In this document: positions 29,745-40,530 of the stretch, piece by piece | Numbering within the stretch: position 1 is the first letter of the stretch | How the letters are laid out: every line of letters starts with the position of its first letter | Assembly: GCA_903864505.1 (NCBI GenBank) | Contig: CAIPGC010000025.1 | Coordinates: 1-56,882 of the forward strand | DNA: 56,882 nt | From: an uncultured beta proteobacterium | Lineage (GTDB): Bacteria > Pseudomonadota > Gammaproteobacteria > Burkholderiales > Burkholderiaceae_C | Direction of reading: 5' to 3' | The notes under the pieces: model-generated | What the model saw: the letters and a program-made list of their open reading frames with translations, nothing else | What the model was told of the DNA's origin: nothing | Databases searched by the model: none | Program-made: the position numbers and the translations under genes

Positions 29745-29792
29745 GCAACTCCCTTTAGCCGATTCGGCGCAAACGCGCGATGAGGTGCGATG

Positions 29793-30542
29793 TTAACGCG
29801 AGAGCAGTTCCCGGACCGCCCCGAGTTGCCGGCGCGAAACCGCCAGCAGTTCGTCGACTCCGTTGACCCGCACCGCCCAGCCCTCGCCTTCTTCAGGATC
29901 AAAATGCCTCTCCAGCGCGCGCACGGCACGTCGCGCGACAAGGGCATTGCGGTGCACGCGTATCACGTGGGCGCTGTATTTTTCTTCCAGTTCGTTAAGT
30001 GAAGCATCCAGAATGAAACTGCGCGCTAGCGTTCGCAGTGTGACGTACTTCAATTCCGCCTTGAAATACACCACCTCCTGCAACGGAACCCGCTCGGTAC
30101 GACCGCGCTCCTGGATGATGAAAACCTGCTGCGGAGCGATCTCTGAATTCTCCTGCGTGCGCGTCTGCCGATGCCGCTTTGCCTTCTGCAAGGCCGCCTG
30201 CAGCCGCTCCAACCGCACCGGCTTGGTCAGGTAGTCCACCGCCTCCAGTTCAAAAGCCTGCACCGCATGTTCGGCGTGCGCGGTGACAAAGATGAGTGCC
30301 GGAGCCAGGGGCTGCAAGCGCAAGGTCCGGGCCAGCGTCATGCCGTCGGCACCTGGCATATGGATGTCGACCAGCACCACATCAAACGCCTGGTGCTGCA
30401 TCTGCTCCATCGCCTGCACCGCGTTGGCGGCCTCCCCCACTTCGGACACCACCGGTTCGGTGCAATCGAGCAGCAGGGTGCGCAAGCGGGCGCGTGCCAG
30501 ATTTTCATCGTCGACCACAAGCACCTTAAACGTTCCGTTCAC
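29793..30542 (-). CDS. algR: LytTR-family response regulator (AlgR-like)
   Basis: A protein of 249 residues. The receiver domain spans about 5-120 with the phospho-acceptor D59 (VVLVDIHMPG), acidic DDE at 11-13 and the conserved Lys in YLTKPVR. A LytTR DNA-binding domain follows at about 145-245 (YFKAELKYVTLRT, HVIRVHRNALVARRAVRALER). Its start overlaps the kinase gene by 4 nt. The order kinase-regulator next to argH and hemC matches fimS/algZ-algR in Pseudomonas, where AlgR controls alginate and type IV pili; targets here are unknown. Confidence 0.9.
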   Translation of the reverse strand: MNGTFKVLVVDDENLARARLRTLLLDCTEPVVSEVGEAANAVQAMEQMQHQAFDVVLVDIHMPGADGMTLARTLRLQPLAPALIFVTAHAEHAVQAFELEAVDYLTKPVRLERLQAALQKAKRHRQTRTQENSEIAPQQVFIIQERGRTERVPLQEVVYFKAELKYVTLRTLARSFILDASLNELEEKYSAHVIRVHRNALVARRAVRALERHFDPEEGEGWAVRVNGVDELLAVSRRQLGAVRELLSR

Positions 30543-31597
30543 AGAGGCACCTCCAAACGGACCTGGTACACGCCATCAGACAGGCCGCAACGCACCTGGC
30601 CCTGCAGATCGTGCAACAGGTACAGACGCTCGCGCACATTGCGCAGCGCCAGGCCATGGCCTGCGACGCCCTGCCCTGCAGGAACGGTATTGGTAACTTT
30701 GATGACCACCACGGACCCTCGACGATGTGTGGAGATTTTCAGATCGGCACCTGAAGCACTGGGTTCCACCCCATGGCGAACCGCGTTTTCAACCAGGGGC
30801 TGCAGCAACAGGGGAGGCAGTTTTGCATCGCTGGCAGCGGGGTCTAATGACCACTGGACCCGCAGGCGATCGCCAAAACGAACCTGTTCGATCGCCAGAT
30901 AGCGCCGCGCCAGAGAAATTTCTTCCGCCAGCGTGACGGAACCGGCAGGATCCATCAGCACATGTCGAAACAGATCGCTCAGGTCTTCCAACAGCGCCTC
31001 GGCCCTGGCCGGCTCGGCGCGCACCAGAGCGATGGCGCTGTTGAGGGTGTTGAACAAAAAGTGGGGTCGTATGCGCGATTGCAACTCGGCCAACCGCGCA
31101 GACGTGTCCGCCGGAGTGCGCCCCTTGGCACGCATGACCAGGCCAGCCACCAGCACCGCCGAAAGAAGTGCTCCACTGCCGGCGCACGCAATCCAGGGTG
31201 CAGCGGCGAGCAGACCCGCAACCACCAGAACCCCACAGCCATACAGGCCTGACAGCGCCCCCAGAACCACTGCGACCAGATACTGCAGTTCGGAGCGCAT
31301 GCGTGCCAGCAGTCGCTTGCCGGCGCAGGCCGTCAGCAGCCAGGCCAGCGTGGCGGGCAAAGCGCCGCCCGTCACCAAGGACACCCGCGTCACCCAGTCC
31401 ATCAGGCCGTTGGCAGTAAACATCACCCCCACCGCCAGGGCGAGTTCCACAAACAGGACGGCACGCAGCACCACCCCCATCTGGCAGGCATCAAACACCA
31501 GGGTTGGCGCCAACCGCGCACCGTCCGCGGTGGGAGGCAATTCCTGGAACGCCGATAATATTTGGGTGTCCTGCATGTATCCGGATTTTGACTCCAT
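30539..31597 (-). CDS. algZ: LytS/AlgZ-type sensor histidine kinase
   Basis: A protein of 352 residues from ATG 31597 (an ATG seven codons in is possible). There are four hydrophobic segments (about 43-62, 70-90, 105-128, 135-155). The His_kinase domain follows with [10 protein letters not shown] (H179) and a short HATPase with [10 protein letters not shown] and [13 protein letters not shown]. It lacks a separate sensor domain, so the membrane part is probably the sensor. It is divergent from argH with 18 nt between the starts, and overlaps algR. Confidence 0.88.
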   Translation of the reverse strand: MESKSGYMQDTQILSAFQELPPTADGARLAPTLVFDACQMGVVLRAVLFVELALAVGVMFTANGLMDWVTRVSLVTGGALPATLAWLLTACAGKRLLARMRSELQYLVAVVLGALSGLYGCGVLVVAGLLAAAPWIACAGSGALLSAVLVAGLVMRAKGRTPADTSARLAELQSRIRPHFLFNTLNSAIALVRAEPARAEALLEDLSDLFRHVLMDPAGSVTLAEEISLARRYLAIEQVRFGDRLRVQWSLDPAASDAKLPPLLLQPLVENAVRHGVEPSASGADLKISTHRRGSVVVIKVTNTVPAGQGVAGHGLALRNVRERLYLLHDLQGQVRCGLSDGVYQVRLEVPL

Positions 31598-31615
31598 TTA
31601 ATTTCAACGCTACCC

Positions 31616-33067
<1,452 letters not shown>

Positions 33068-33118
33068 CCCCCCGGGTCCGCAAATCGGCTACGCTAACGC
33101 CCTCACAGGAGGGTCGTC

Positions 33119-36100
33119 GTGGGACAACGCATATTCAAGACCTGCGCGGCGCTGCTGCTGTCTGCTGCGGCGCTGCAGGCAAGTGCTTTTCAGATAACCG
33201 CCATTTCGCCCCTGGGCGAAGTGGCTCGCGTGCGACAGGTGGTGGTCAAGTTTGACGACAGCGCGGTCAACTTTGGCGACCCCAGGGCCGAAGCACCCCT
33301 GACTATCAACTGCAGCGATGCGCAAGCGACCAAAGGCTCCGGGCGCTGGACCAGCGATCGAGTCTGGGTGTTTGACTTTGACCATGACTTGCCACCAGGC
33401 ATTGCCTGCACTTTGCAACCAAGGTCCGGAGTCAAATCGGCCACAGGTGTAGATCTGACGACCGCAAGAAGCTATAAATTTAATTGCGGAGGACCATTCG
33501 TGCAGAGCATTCTGCCGAATCCGGACAGTCGGATTGACGAGGCACAGTACTTCACTCTGCGTCTGAACGGCCCCGCCGCGCCGGCCAGCGTACAGGCCAA
33601 CACTTGGTGCGCTGTCGAAGGCCTGGGAGAGCGTGTGGCGGTGCGTCTGATCGACGGCAAGGAGCGTGCATCGCTGCTCCAGGCGCAAGGGCTGGATGCA
33701 GCGGCCGCGAAGGAGCCCTTAAGTATTGTGACCCTGGCCTGCAACCGCCAGTTCACGCCAGCCACCAAGGTACAGCTGGTGTATGGCAAAGGAGTGAGCA
33801 CGCCACCCGGTGGCGGCAATGCCAGCGCAGCGGTCAATTCGGTAGAAAGGCGCTTTGGCTTCCAGGTTCGCGAGCCGTTTGCCGCCACCTTCAGTTGCGA
33901 GCGCGAAAATGCGCAAAGTGCCTGCCTTCCACTTCGGCCCATGCACCTGCGCTTCAACGCACCCGTGTCAGTCAAGTTTTTGCAGGGCATACGACTGAAG
34001 TCCGACAGGGGGACCTTCCAGCCCGTGCCCGACAACGACGATGCCGCATCGGGAGACGAAAGCCATGTGGTAAACGGCGTAAGTTTCAAGCCGATTTTCC
34101 CGGAGCTGACCGCATTCACACTGGAACTGCCTCAGGTCTTCAGGGATGCCTCCGGACGCAGTCTGCATAACGCGGACGGTTTTCCCATGAAAATTGCCAC
34201 CGGTCCGATGCCGCCGCTGGCCAAGTTTGCCGCCGCTCCTTTTGGTATCGTGGAGCGCTTTGCCGAGCCCGGTGGCGTGGCGCTGCTGCCCGTTACTCTG
34301 CGCAACGTGGAGGCTGCCCTGGCTGCCAGCGGGCTCACCCTAGAACCGGGCAGGATCAATACGCTCAAGGCCGGTACTGATGCAGAAATCATTCAGTGGT
34401 TTCTGAAAGTTCAACGCTATGACAACTTTGCCGTGTCGCGCCGAGTTGCTGCGCGGGATGTGAAAAACGCACTACCCAAGTCGGTCAGCGGTGACGACCG
34501 CAACGAGGTGCAGTCCCGCATGGTCTCGCTGCTTCAGGGTCAGGCCGGTGTCAAGACATTGGATCTGCCGCAACCGGCCAGCCATGATCCGCGCCCTTTT
34601 GAAGTTATCGGAATTCCGCTGCCGCCAGGGTTTCATGTTGTGGAGATTACGTCGCAAAGGCTTGGCGCTTCACTGCTGGATGCGCGACATGGCACGGGAC
34701 GCAGGATGGTGGTGCGCACCTCCACCCTGGTTACCAACCTGGCCGTGCATTTCAAGTTGGGTCGCGACAACGCGCTGGCCTGGGTCACTACTCTGGACAA
34801 GGGTACGCCAGTTGCCAATGCGCAAATACGCGTATCAGACTGCCGTGGCCGAGAAGTGGCCATCGGCACCACGGATTCGCAGGGCATTGCACGACTCAGC
34901 GGGATTTCCCCGCAGGCACCCACCTGCCAGGATGATGGCAGCTACAACCAGGCTTACTTTGTCAGCGCCCGCGCAGCGCAACCCGAAGGAGATGGCAAGG
35001 GCCAGGTCGACGACATGGCGTTTACCTGGAGCGACTGGAACCGTGGCATCGAGCCCTGGCGCTTCAACCTGCCCACCAGCCGTGATACGCAGCCCGACGA
35101 GCGCGCACACACCATCTTTGACCGCACCCTGTTGCGGGCTGGAGAAACGGTGTCGATGAAACACATTCTGCGCAGCGAAACCAGCCGCGGCTTTGACCGC
35201 ACCAGCGCACAACCGGGCACCTTGATCATTACCCATATCGGCAGCAGCCAGCAGTACAGCCAGCCGCTGACCTGGCGCACCACCGCGACTGGCGGACAGA
35301 GCGCTGAGAGCACCTTCGCCATTCCACCGGCTGCCAAACTGGGGCTTTACCAAGTGGAGCTGCGCGGCGCGGGCAACCAGCGCAGTTTCAGCAGCGGACA
35401 GTTCCGCGTCGAAGAATTTCGCCTGCCGGTGCTGGAGGGTCGCATCAGCCCCACCGACAAAACGCCGTTGGTCCGCGTGAACGCCGTTCCAGTCGACGTG
35501 CAGATCAACTACGTCGCTGGCGGTGGAGCTGCGCAGCTTCCAGTGCGTGTGTCAGCGCTGGTGCGCGACAAGACGCTGAGCTACGCCGACTTTTCCGAAT
35601 TCAGTTTTCAGAGCCCGCGCGGCGCCCGCGACAGCGCAACCGGCGGTGACGAGGCGCAGGCAAGCTCGGACGCGCGCGTCGTAGCGGACAAATTGCCACT
35701 TGCGCTGGACAGGAATGGCACTGGCAAAGTAGCGGTGGACAAGATCCCCGCCAGCGGCTCGCCGCGGGACCTGCTGCTGGAAGCCACCTACTCCGACCCC
35801 AACGGCGAGGTGCAAACCCTGCGCAGCACGCACACCCTGTGGCCCGCCGCCGTGGTGACCGGCATCAAGACCGAGGGTTGGGTCAGCCTGTCCGGCTCGG
35901 GCAGCCAGAAGGTCAGGTTCCAGGCCCTGGCGCTGGACCTGGCGGGCAAGCCGCAGGCCGATGTTGCGCTGGAGGTCAAAGCCACGGCGCGCATCACCAC
36001 CACCACGCGCAAACGCATGGTTGGCGGCTTCTACACCTATGACAACAAGACCAGCGTCAAGGAACTGGGCAGTGTCTGCAATGGCAAGAGCGACAGCCGC

Positions 36101-39100
36101 GGCCTGCTGCTGTGCGAGGCCAGCCTGAACGAGGCGGGCGAAGTGGAGTTGGTAGTGACAGCCAAAGATGCCTCAGGCAACAGCATCCAGGCTGCCAGCA
36201 GCGTCTACGTCACCAAGCAGGGCGAGCTGTGGTTTGGGGGCGAGAACCACGACCGCATCGACCTGCTGCCGGAGAAGAAGACCTACCAACCGGGCGAGAC
36301 CGCCAAGTTTCAGGTGCGCATGCCGTTTCGTTTCGCGACCGCACTGGTGGCGGTGGAGCGTGAAGGTATCTTGCAGACCGATGTCGTGAAGCTCAACGGC
36401 CAGGACCCGACCATCGAGCTCAAGATCAAGGACGGATGGGGACCCAATGTTTATGTGAGCGTGCTGGCGCTGCGCGGACGCCTGCGCGAGGTGCCGTGGT
36501 ACAGCTTCTTCACCTGGGGCTACAAGGCACCGCGCGAGTGGTGGACCAGCTTTTGGTACGAGGGCCGTGAATACGTGGCGCCCTCTGCACTGGTCGACCT
36601 GAGCAAACCGGCGTTTCGCCTGGGGGTGGCGGAAATCCGCGTCGGCACCAAGGCGCACCAGTTGGACGTGAGCGTCAAGGCCGACAGGGAAAGTTACGCG
36701 GTGCGCAGCCAGGCCAAAGTGACGATTCAGGTGAAGCTGCCCAACGGTCAGCCCGCCGCGAATGCCGAAGTCGCGTTGGCAGCTGTGGACCAGGCCCTGC
36801 TGGAGCTGATGCCCAACACCAGCTGGAACCTGCTCGAAGCGATGCTGCAGCGCCGCGCCTGGGGCGTGGAAACCTCGACGGCACAGATGGAAATCATTGG
36901 CCGCAGACACTATGGCCGCAAGGCGGTTCCCGCCGGTGGAGGGGGTGGCAAGAGCGGTGCGCGCGAGTTGCTGGAAACCCTGCTGCTGTGGAACCCGGCG
37001 GTCAAACTCGATGCCAATGGCGCAGCCGTGGTGATGGTGCCGCTGAACGACGCACTGACCACGTTCAACATTGTGGCGGTGGCCGATGCCTCCACCGGAT
37101 TGTTTGGCATGGGCAGCACCAGTATCCGGGCCAGCCAGGATCTGCAGATCATCAGCGGCCTGCCACCGCTGGTACGCGAAGCGGATCAGTTCCGTGCCCA
37201 ACTCACGCTGCGCAACACCACCGTGCAGGCCATGAAGGTGGAAGTAACACCGCGCGCCACCTTGCTCGAGCTCAAGTCGCAATGGATCGACATCCCCGCT
37301 GGCGAGGCGCGTGAAGTGGCGTGGATGGTAACGGCCCCGGTACAACTTGCACAAATTCGATCCGAAGCCATCCTGTGGGAAATCGAAGCCAGGGACACGA
37401 GCAGTGGGGCTCGCGATGGCCTGAAGGCGCGCCAACGCATCATCCCGGCCGTGCCGCTCACGGTGCAGCAGGCATCGCTGGTGCAGATAGACGGCCCGTT
37501 CGCGCTGGACATCAACGCACCGGCCGATGCCATCCCCGGTCGCGGCGGCCTGAAGATTTCGCTGCAGCCCAAACTAGCCGAGGGTCTGCCCGGCGTGAAG
37601 GACTGGTTTGCCAGCTACCCCTTCATTTGCCTGGAGCAAAGAGTCAGCAAAACTGTTGGCTTGCGAGATGGCAAACTATGGAAAACGGTGGCGACACAGA
37701 TTCCCAGCTATTTCGACAGTGATGGCCTGGCGAGCTACTTCCCGCCGCGCGATGGCGAGACCAACCATGGCAGCGACACGCTCACGGCCTACCTGCTCTC
37801 GGCGACCCACGAGGCGGCCGGTATCGACCCCGCGTTCATGCTCGGCGATGACGTGCGTGCGCCCATGGAGCGCGGCCTGATTGCCTTTGTGGAGGGCCGC
37901 ATCCAGCGGGACTTCTGGAGCCCACGCAAAGATCTGGACATCCGCAAACTTGCCGCATTGGAGGCGCTTTCACGTTTTGGCAAGGCGCAGGGCCGCATGC
38001 TGGGCTCGATTGCCATAGCGCCCAACCAATGGCCGACCCATGCGGTGATTGACTGGCTCAACATTCTCAAGCGCGTGCCCGATGTGCCAGAGCGCGACAA
38101 GCGCATCGCAGAAGCCAACCAGATCCTGCGTTCCCGCGTCAGCTACCAGGGCGGCAAGCTGATTTTCAGTAGCGAGCGTGACGACTACTGGTGGTGGTTG
38201 ATGCAAAACGGCGATGTCAATAGCGCGCGCCTGATGCTCAGCGTGATGAACGACCCGGCCTGGAAGGACGATATGGGTCGCCTGGCCCAGGGCTTGATCA
38301 GCCGTCAACAGGGCGGAGCCTGGCACACCACAACGGCCAACCTGTGGGGTGGTCTGGCACTGGAGAAGTTTTCTGCCAAGTTTGAGGCGTTTCCCGTCGC
38401 GGGCAGCACCAGGGCCAACATGAGCACCGGCACCGCCAGCGTGGACTGGAGCAAAGTCGAGCGCATCAAAACCACCGATGCCACTGGCGCAGCAAATCAG
38501 ACGACCTGGTTTGGCGCGCCTGCCGCGCCAGGCAACCTGCGCAACAACAGTATGTTCCTGCCCTGGAGCAAGACCAGCGCGCGGGACACGCTCAGCGTCA
38601 CCCACCAGGGGACCGGTAAGCCTTGGCTCACGCTCCAATCGGTAGCGGCCATCGAACTGACAGAGCCCTTGTATGCTGGGTACCAGATCCGGAAGTCCAT
38701 CACCCCCATGGAGCAGGCCAACAAGAGCCTGCCCGCTGGAACATACACGCGCGGTGACGTGCTGCGCATCACACTGGAAGTAAATGCCAGCGCCGACATG
38801 ACATGGACCGTGATCAGCGACCCGGTACCTGCCGGTGCCACCATTCTGGGCAGCGGGCTGGGGCGAGATTCAGACATTGTGACCCAGGGCGAGAAGCGGT
38901 CAGGCGACGGTTGGCCCGCGTTTGAGGAGCGAAGCTTCGAAACATTCCGTAGCTACTACCAGTTCTTGCCCAAAGGTGTCGTGAAGGTGGAATACACCCT
39001 GCGGTTAAACAACGTGGGCAACTTTTCCCTGCCCCCAAGTCGGGTGCAAGCCATGTACGCGCCCGAAATGTTTGGCGAGATGCCCAACGCACGAATCAAG

Positions 39101-39118
39101 GTGGAAGCAGCGCGGTAA
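33119..39118 (+). CDS. Bacterial alpha-2-macroglobulin with thioester motif
   Basis: A very large protein of 1999 residues from a GTG with a strong AGGAGG site 6 nt upstream. A signal peptide (1-23, ASA) has no lipobox, unlike E. coli YfhM, so it is probably soluble in the periplasm. N-terminal MG domains (to about 1100) include the EEFRLPVLEGRI motif. The bait-region end and the MG10-like region follow, with the thioester motif CLEQ at 1504-1507. Alpha-2-macroglobulins trap attacking proteases. It is paired with pbpC downstream (yfhM-pbpC arrangement), with an extra lipoprotein gene between. It is longer than the E. coli protein (about 1650). Confidence 0.93.
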   Translation: MGQRIFKTCAALLLSAAALQASAFQITAISPLGEVARVRQVVVKFDDSAVNFGDPRAEAPLTINCSDAQATKGSGRWTSDRVWVFDFDHDLPPGIACTLQPRSGVKSATGVDLTTARSYKFNCGGPFVQSILPNPDSRIDEAQYFTLRLNGPAAPASVQANTWCAVEGLGERVAVRLIDGKERASLLQAQGLDAAAAKEPLSIVTLACNRQFTPATKVQLVYGKGVSTPPGGGNASAAVNSVERRFGFQVREPFAATFSCERENAQSACLPLRPMHLRFNAPVSVKFLQGIRLKSDRGTFQPVPDNDDAASGDESHVVNGVSFKPIFPELTAFTLELPQVFRDASGRSLHNADGFPMKIATGPMPPLAKFAAAPFGIVERFAEPGGVALLPVTLRNVEAALAASGLTLEPGRINTLKAGTDAEIIQWFLKVQRYDNFAVSRRVAARDVKNALPKSVSGDDRNEVQSRMVSLLQGQAGVKTLDLPQPASHDPRPFEVIGIPLPPGFHVVEITSQRLGASLLDARHGTGRRMVVRTSTLVTNLAVHFKLGRDNALAWVTTLDKGTPVANAQIRVSDCRGREVAIGTTDSQGIARLSGISPQAPTCQDDGSYNQAYFVSARAAQPEGDGKGQVDDMAFTWSDWNRGIEPWRFNLPTSRDTQPDERAHTIFDRTLLRAGETVSMKHILRSETSRGFDRTSAQPGTLIITHIGSSQQYSQPLTWRTTATGGQSAESTFAIPPAAKLGLYQVELRGAGNQRSFSSGQFRVEEFRLPVLEGRISPTDKTPLVRVNAVPVDVQINYVAGGGAAQLPVRVSALVRDKTLSYADFSEFSFQSPRGARDSATGGDEAQASSDARVVADKLPLALDRNGTGKVAVDKIPASGSPRDLLLEATYSDPNGEVQTLRSTHTLWPAAVVTGIKTEGWVSLSGSGSQKVRFQALALDLAGKPQADVALEVKATARITTTTRKRMVGGFYTYDNKTSVKELGSVCNGKSDSRGLLLCEASLNEAGEVELVVTAKDASGNSIQAASSVYVTKQGELWFGGENHDRIDLLPEKKTYQPGETAKFQVRMPFRFATALVAVEREGILQTDVVKLNGQDPTIELKIKDGWGPNVYVSVLALRGRLREVPWYSFFTWGYKAPREWWTSFWYEGREYVAPSALVDLSKPAFRLGVAEIRVGTKAHQLDVSVKADRESYAVRSQAKVTIQVKLPNGQPAANAEVALAAVDQALLELMPNTSWNLLEAMLQRRAWGVETSTAQMEIIGRRHYGRKAVPAGGGGGKSGARELLETLLLWNPAVKLDANGAAVVMVPLNDALTTFNIVAVADASTGLFGMGSTSIRASQDLQIISGLPPLVREADQFRAQLTLRNTTVQAMKVEVTPRATLLELKSQWIDIPAGEAREVAWMVTAPVQLAQIRSEAILWEIEARDTSSGARDGLKARQRIIPAVPLTVQQASLVQIDGPFALDINAPADAIPGRGGLKISLQPKLAEGLPGVKDWFASYPFICLEQRVSKTVGLRDGKLWKTVATQIPSYFDSDGLASYFPPRDGETNHGSDTLTAYLLSATHEAAGIDPAFMLGDDVRAPMERGLIAFVEGRIQRDFWSPRKDLDIRKLAALEALSRFGKAQGRMLGSIAIAPNQWPTHAVIDWLNILKRVPDVPERDKRIAEANQILRSRVSYQGGKLIFSSERDDYWWWLMQNGDVNSARLMLSVMNDPAWKDDMGRLAQGLISRQQGGAWHTTTANLWGGLALEKFSAKFEAFPVAGSTRANMSTGTASVDWSKVERIKTTDATGAANQTTWFGAPAAPGNLRNNSMFLPWSKTSARDTLSVTHQGTGKPWLTLQSVAAIELTEPLYAGYQIRKSITPMEQANKSLPAGTYTRGDVLRITLEVNASADMTWTVISDPVPAGATILGSGLGRDSDIVTQGEKRSGDGWPAFEERSFETFRSYYQFLPKGVVKVEYTLRLNNVGNFSLPPSRVQAMYAPEMFGEMPNARIKVEAAR

Positions 39119-39204
39119 GGACGGATAAACCGTGTTTGTCCGAATTTGGCATGCACAAGAGTTTGCGGTACATTGCAACTTCAAACCGACTTGTGGGAGG
39201 CAGC

Positions 39205-40530
39205 ATGCATCAGGCAATTGAACATAGTTCGAACTGCGAAAGATTCGCATCCAAGCGATGTGTCCGATTGGCGATTGGATGGATGTCTTGCATTTCTCTG
39301 GCGGCGCTCACCGCGTGCGGGGGTGGCGGCGGCTCTGGCCCCACCGCCTCCTCGCCACCTGACCCAACACCGGCCCCCAGCCCCACCTCGGTCACCCTGG
39401 CAGGCGATGGGAATGGTCTCTGGAGCGGCGATGCCGGAGGCGATGCCGGGGGCGGCGATGGCGCCGGCGCTGCCGGCGATGGTGAATTCGTCAAGGTCAG
39501 CATTACATTTCCGAATGCCGTGACGTCAACCGGTACGCTGACCTGGACCGTAGTGCGGTCACAGTACGGCCTGACCGGCACCACCGGCACCCTGTCCATA
39601 CAAAAAGACAAGTCGGGGCAAGGCGGCTACAAGGTGGTCGCCGTCAACGGTGTGCCGTCGGTAAGCTCCAGCCAGGCCAATTTCTATGTGGCCACCAATG
39701 GCCAGATCAGCGGCTCGCTGCCCTTGATGATCAACGGCGGCAGGAAAGACACGCTGTTTACCTTTGCGCAATTGCTCAAATCCACCGGTTCCAGCACCGA
39801 CTTTTCCGAATACGCGGGTCAATACGGGTTTGGCTTCATCGCGGTCGACACCGGCACTGGCTTCAACCCGATTGTTTCCAGTGGCGTATTCCAACTCAAG
39901 GCCGACGGGACCGGGCGCATCTGTGACCAGTCATTTGTTTACAGCGACAGTTGCACCAACGGACTCGATGTTGTCGCCACCTACGAGGATCCGGCGGCAC
40001 GCAACCTGTTGCGCTTCAGGCAGGCTGCAAAGCAGTCCCACGCCATCGCCAACGGCTGGGCCACTGGCGCCGATGTGTTGGCCGTCATGCACAAGTTTGG
40101 CTCCAGCGGCATGTCTTTCACGGGCGACTTTGTGACCACCGGGCCGAACGCCAACAGAACCGGCGCCCAATTTGGATCGCGCGTCGGAAGTGCTCCCTTG
40201 AACCCAACGGCGCTCGTCGGCGCATGGAATTCGGTCATCGTAGTTCCGTACTATGGAATCTACACGACCTATTTTGCGATCAGCAACTCCAACGGAACCG
40301 TTCGCAGCCGTTATGGCATCTCGCCTACCAACTGTGGAGCAACAACCTCCACTCTGGTAGCCAATCCACTGATGAATGGCTCGTTGGTAAGCTATACGCC
40401 TGGAAGTTCCGACTCCTACGTGATCCAGTTGGACAGCGACGTTGCAGCGTACGTGGTGCCCGGCGAAGAAATCGGTTTTGCGCGTCGGTATTCCACCAAG
40501 CCAACCGATGCGCCTTGTCAACCGGGCTGA
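39205..40530 (+). CDS. Lipoprotein of unknown function
   Basis: From ATG 39205, preceded by GGGAGG, the protein has 441 residues. A basic start and a hydrophobic segment end in the lipobox LTAC followed by six Gly in a GGGGG-type run. A Pro/Ser/Thr linker and a Gly/Asp/Ala-rich linker (about 75-100) lead to a beta-rich domain of about 330 residues with four scattered Cys. I do not recognise the family. It sits between the macroglobulin gene and pbpC and overlaps the 5' end of pbpC, so is probably co-expressed with both; a role in the outer or inner membrane of that system is inference. Confidence 0.75.
   Translation: MHQAIEHSSNCERFASKRCVRLAIGWMSCISLAALTACGGGGGSGPTASSPPDPTPAPSPTSVTLAGDGNGLWSGDAGGDAGGGDGAGAAGDGEFVKVSITFPNAVTSTGTLTWTVVRSQYGLTGTTGTLSIQKDKSGQGGYKVVAVNGVPSVSSSQANFYVATNGQISGSLPLMINGGRKDTLFTFAQLLKSTGSSTDFSEYAGQYGFGFIAVDTGTGFNPIVSSGVFQLKADGTGRICDQSFVYSDSCTNGLDVVATYEDPAARNLLRFRQAAKQSHAIANGWATGADVLAVMHKFGSSGMSFTGDFVTTGPNANRTGAQFGSRVGSAPLNPTALVGAWNSVIVVPYYGIYTTYFAISNSNGTVRSRYGISPTNCGATTSTLVANPLMNGSLVSYTPGSSDSYVIQLDSDVAAYVVPGEEIGFARRYSTKPTDAPCQPG

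Noticed and set aside
33471..33487. GCTATAAATTTAATTGC in the macroglobulin gene as a further repeat head
   Set aside because: It matches 13 of 17 head positions, but nothing after it resembles the tail, and the encoded YKFNCGGP segment looks native to the family.
36173..37435. Long minus-strand frame (420 codons) opposite the macroglobulin gene
   Set aside because: Antisense shadow of a strongly supported gene; rich in His, Gln and Ala with no recognisable domain.
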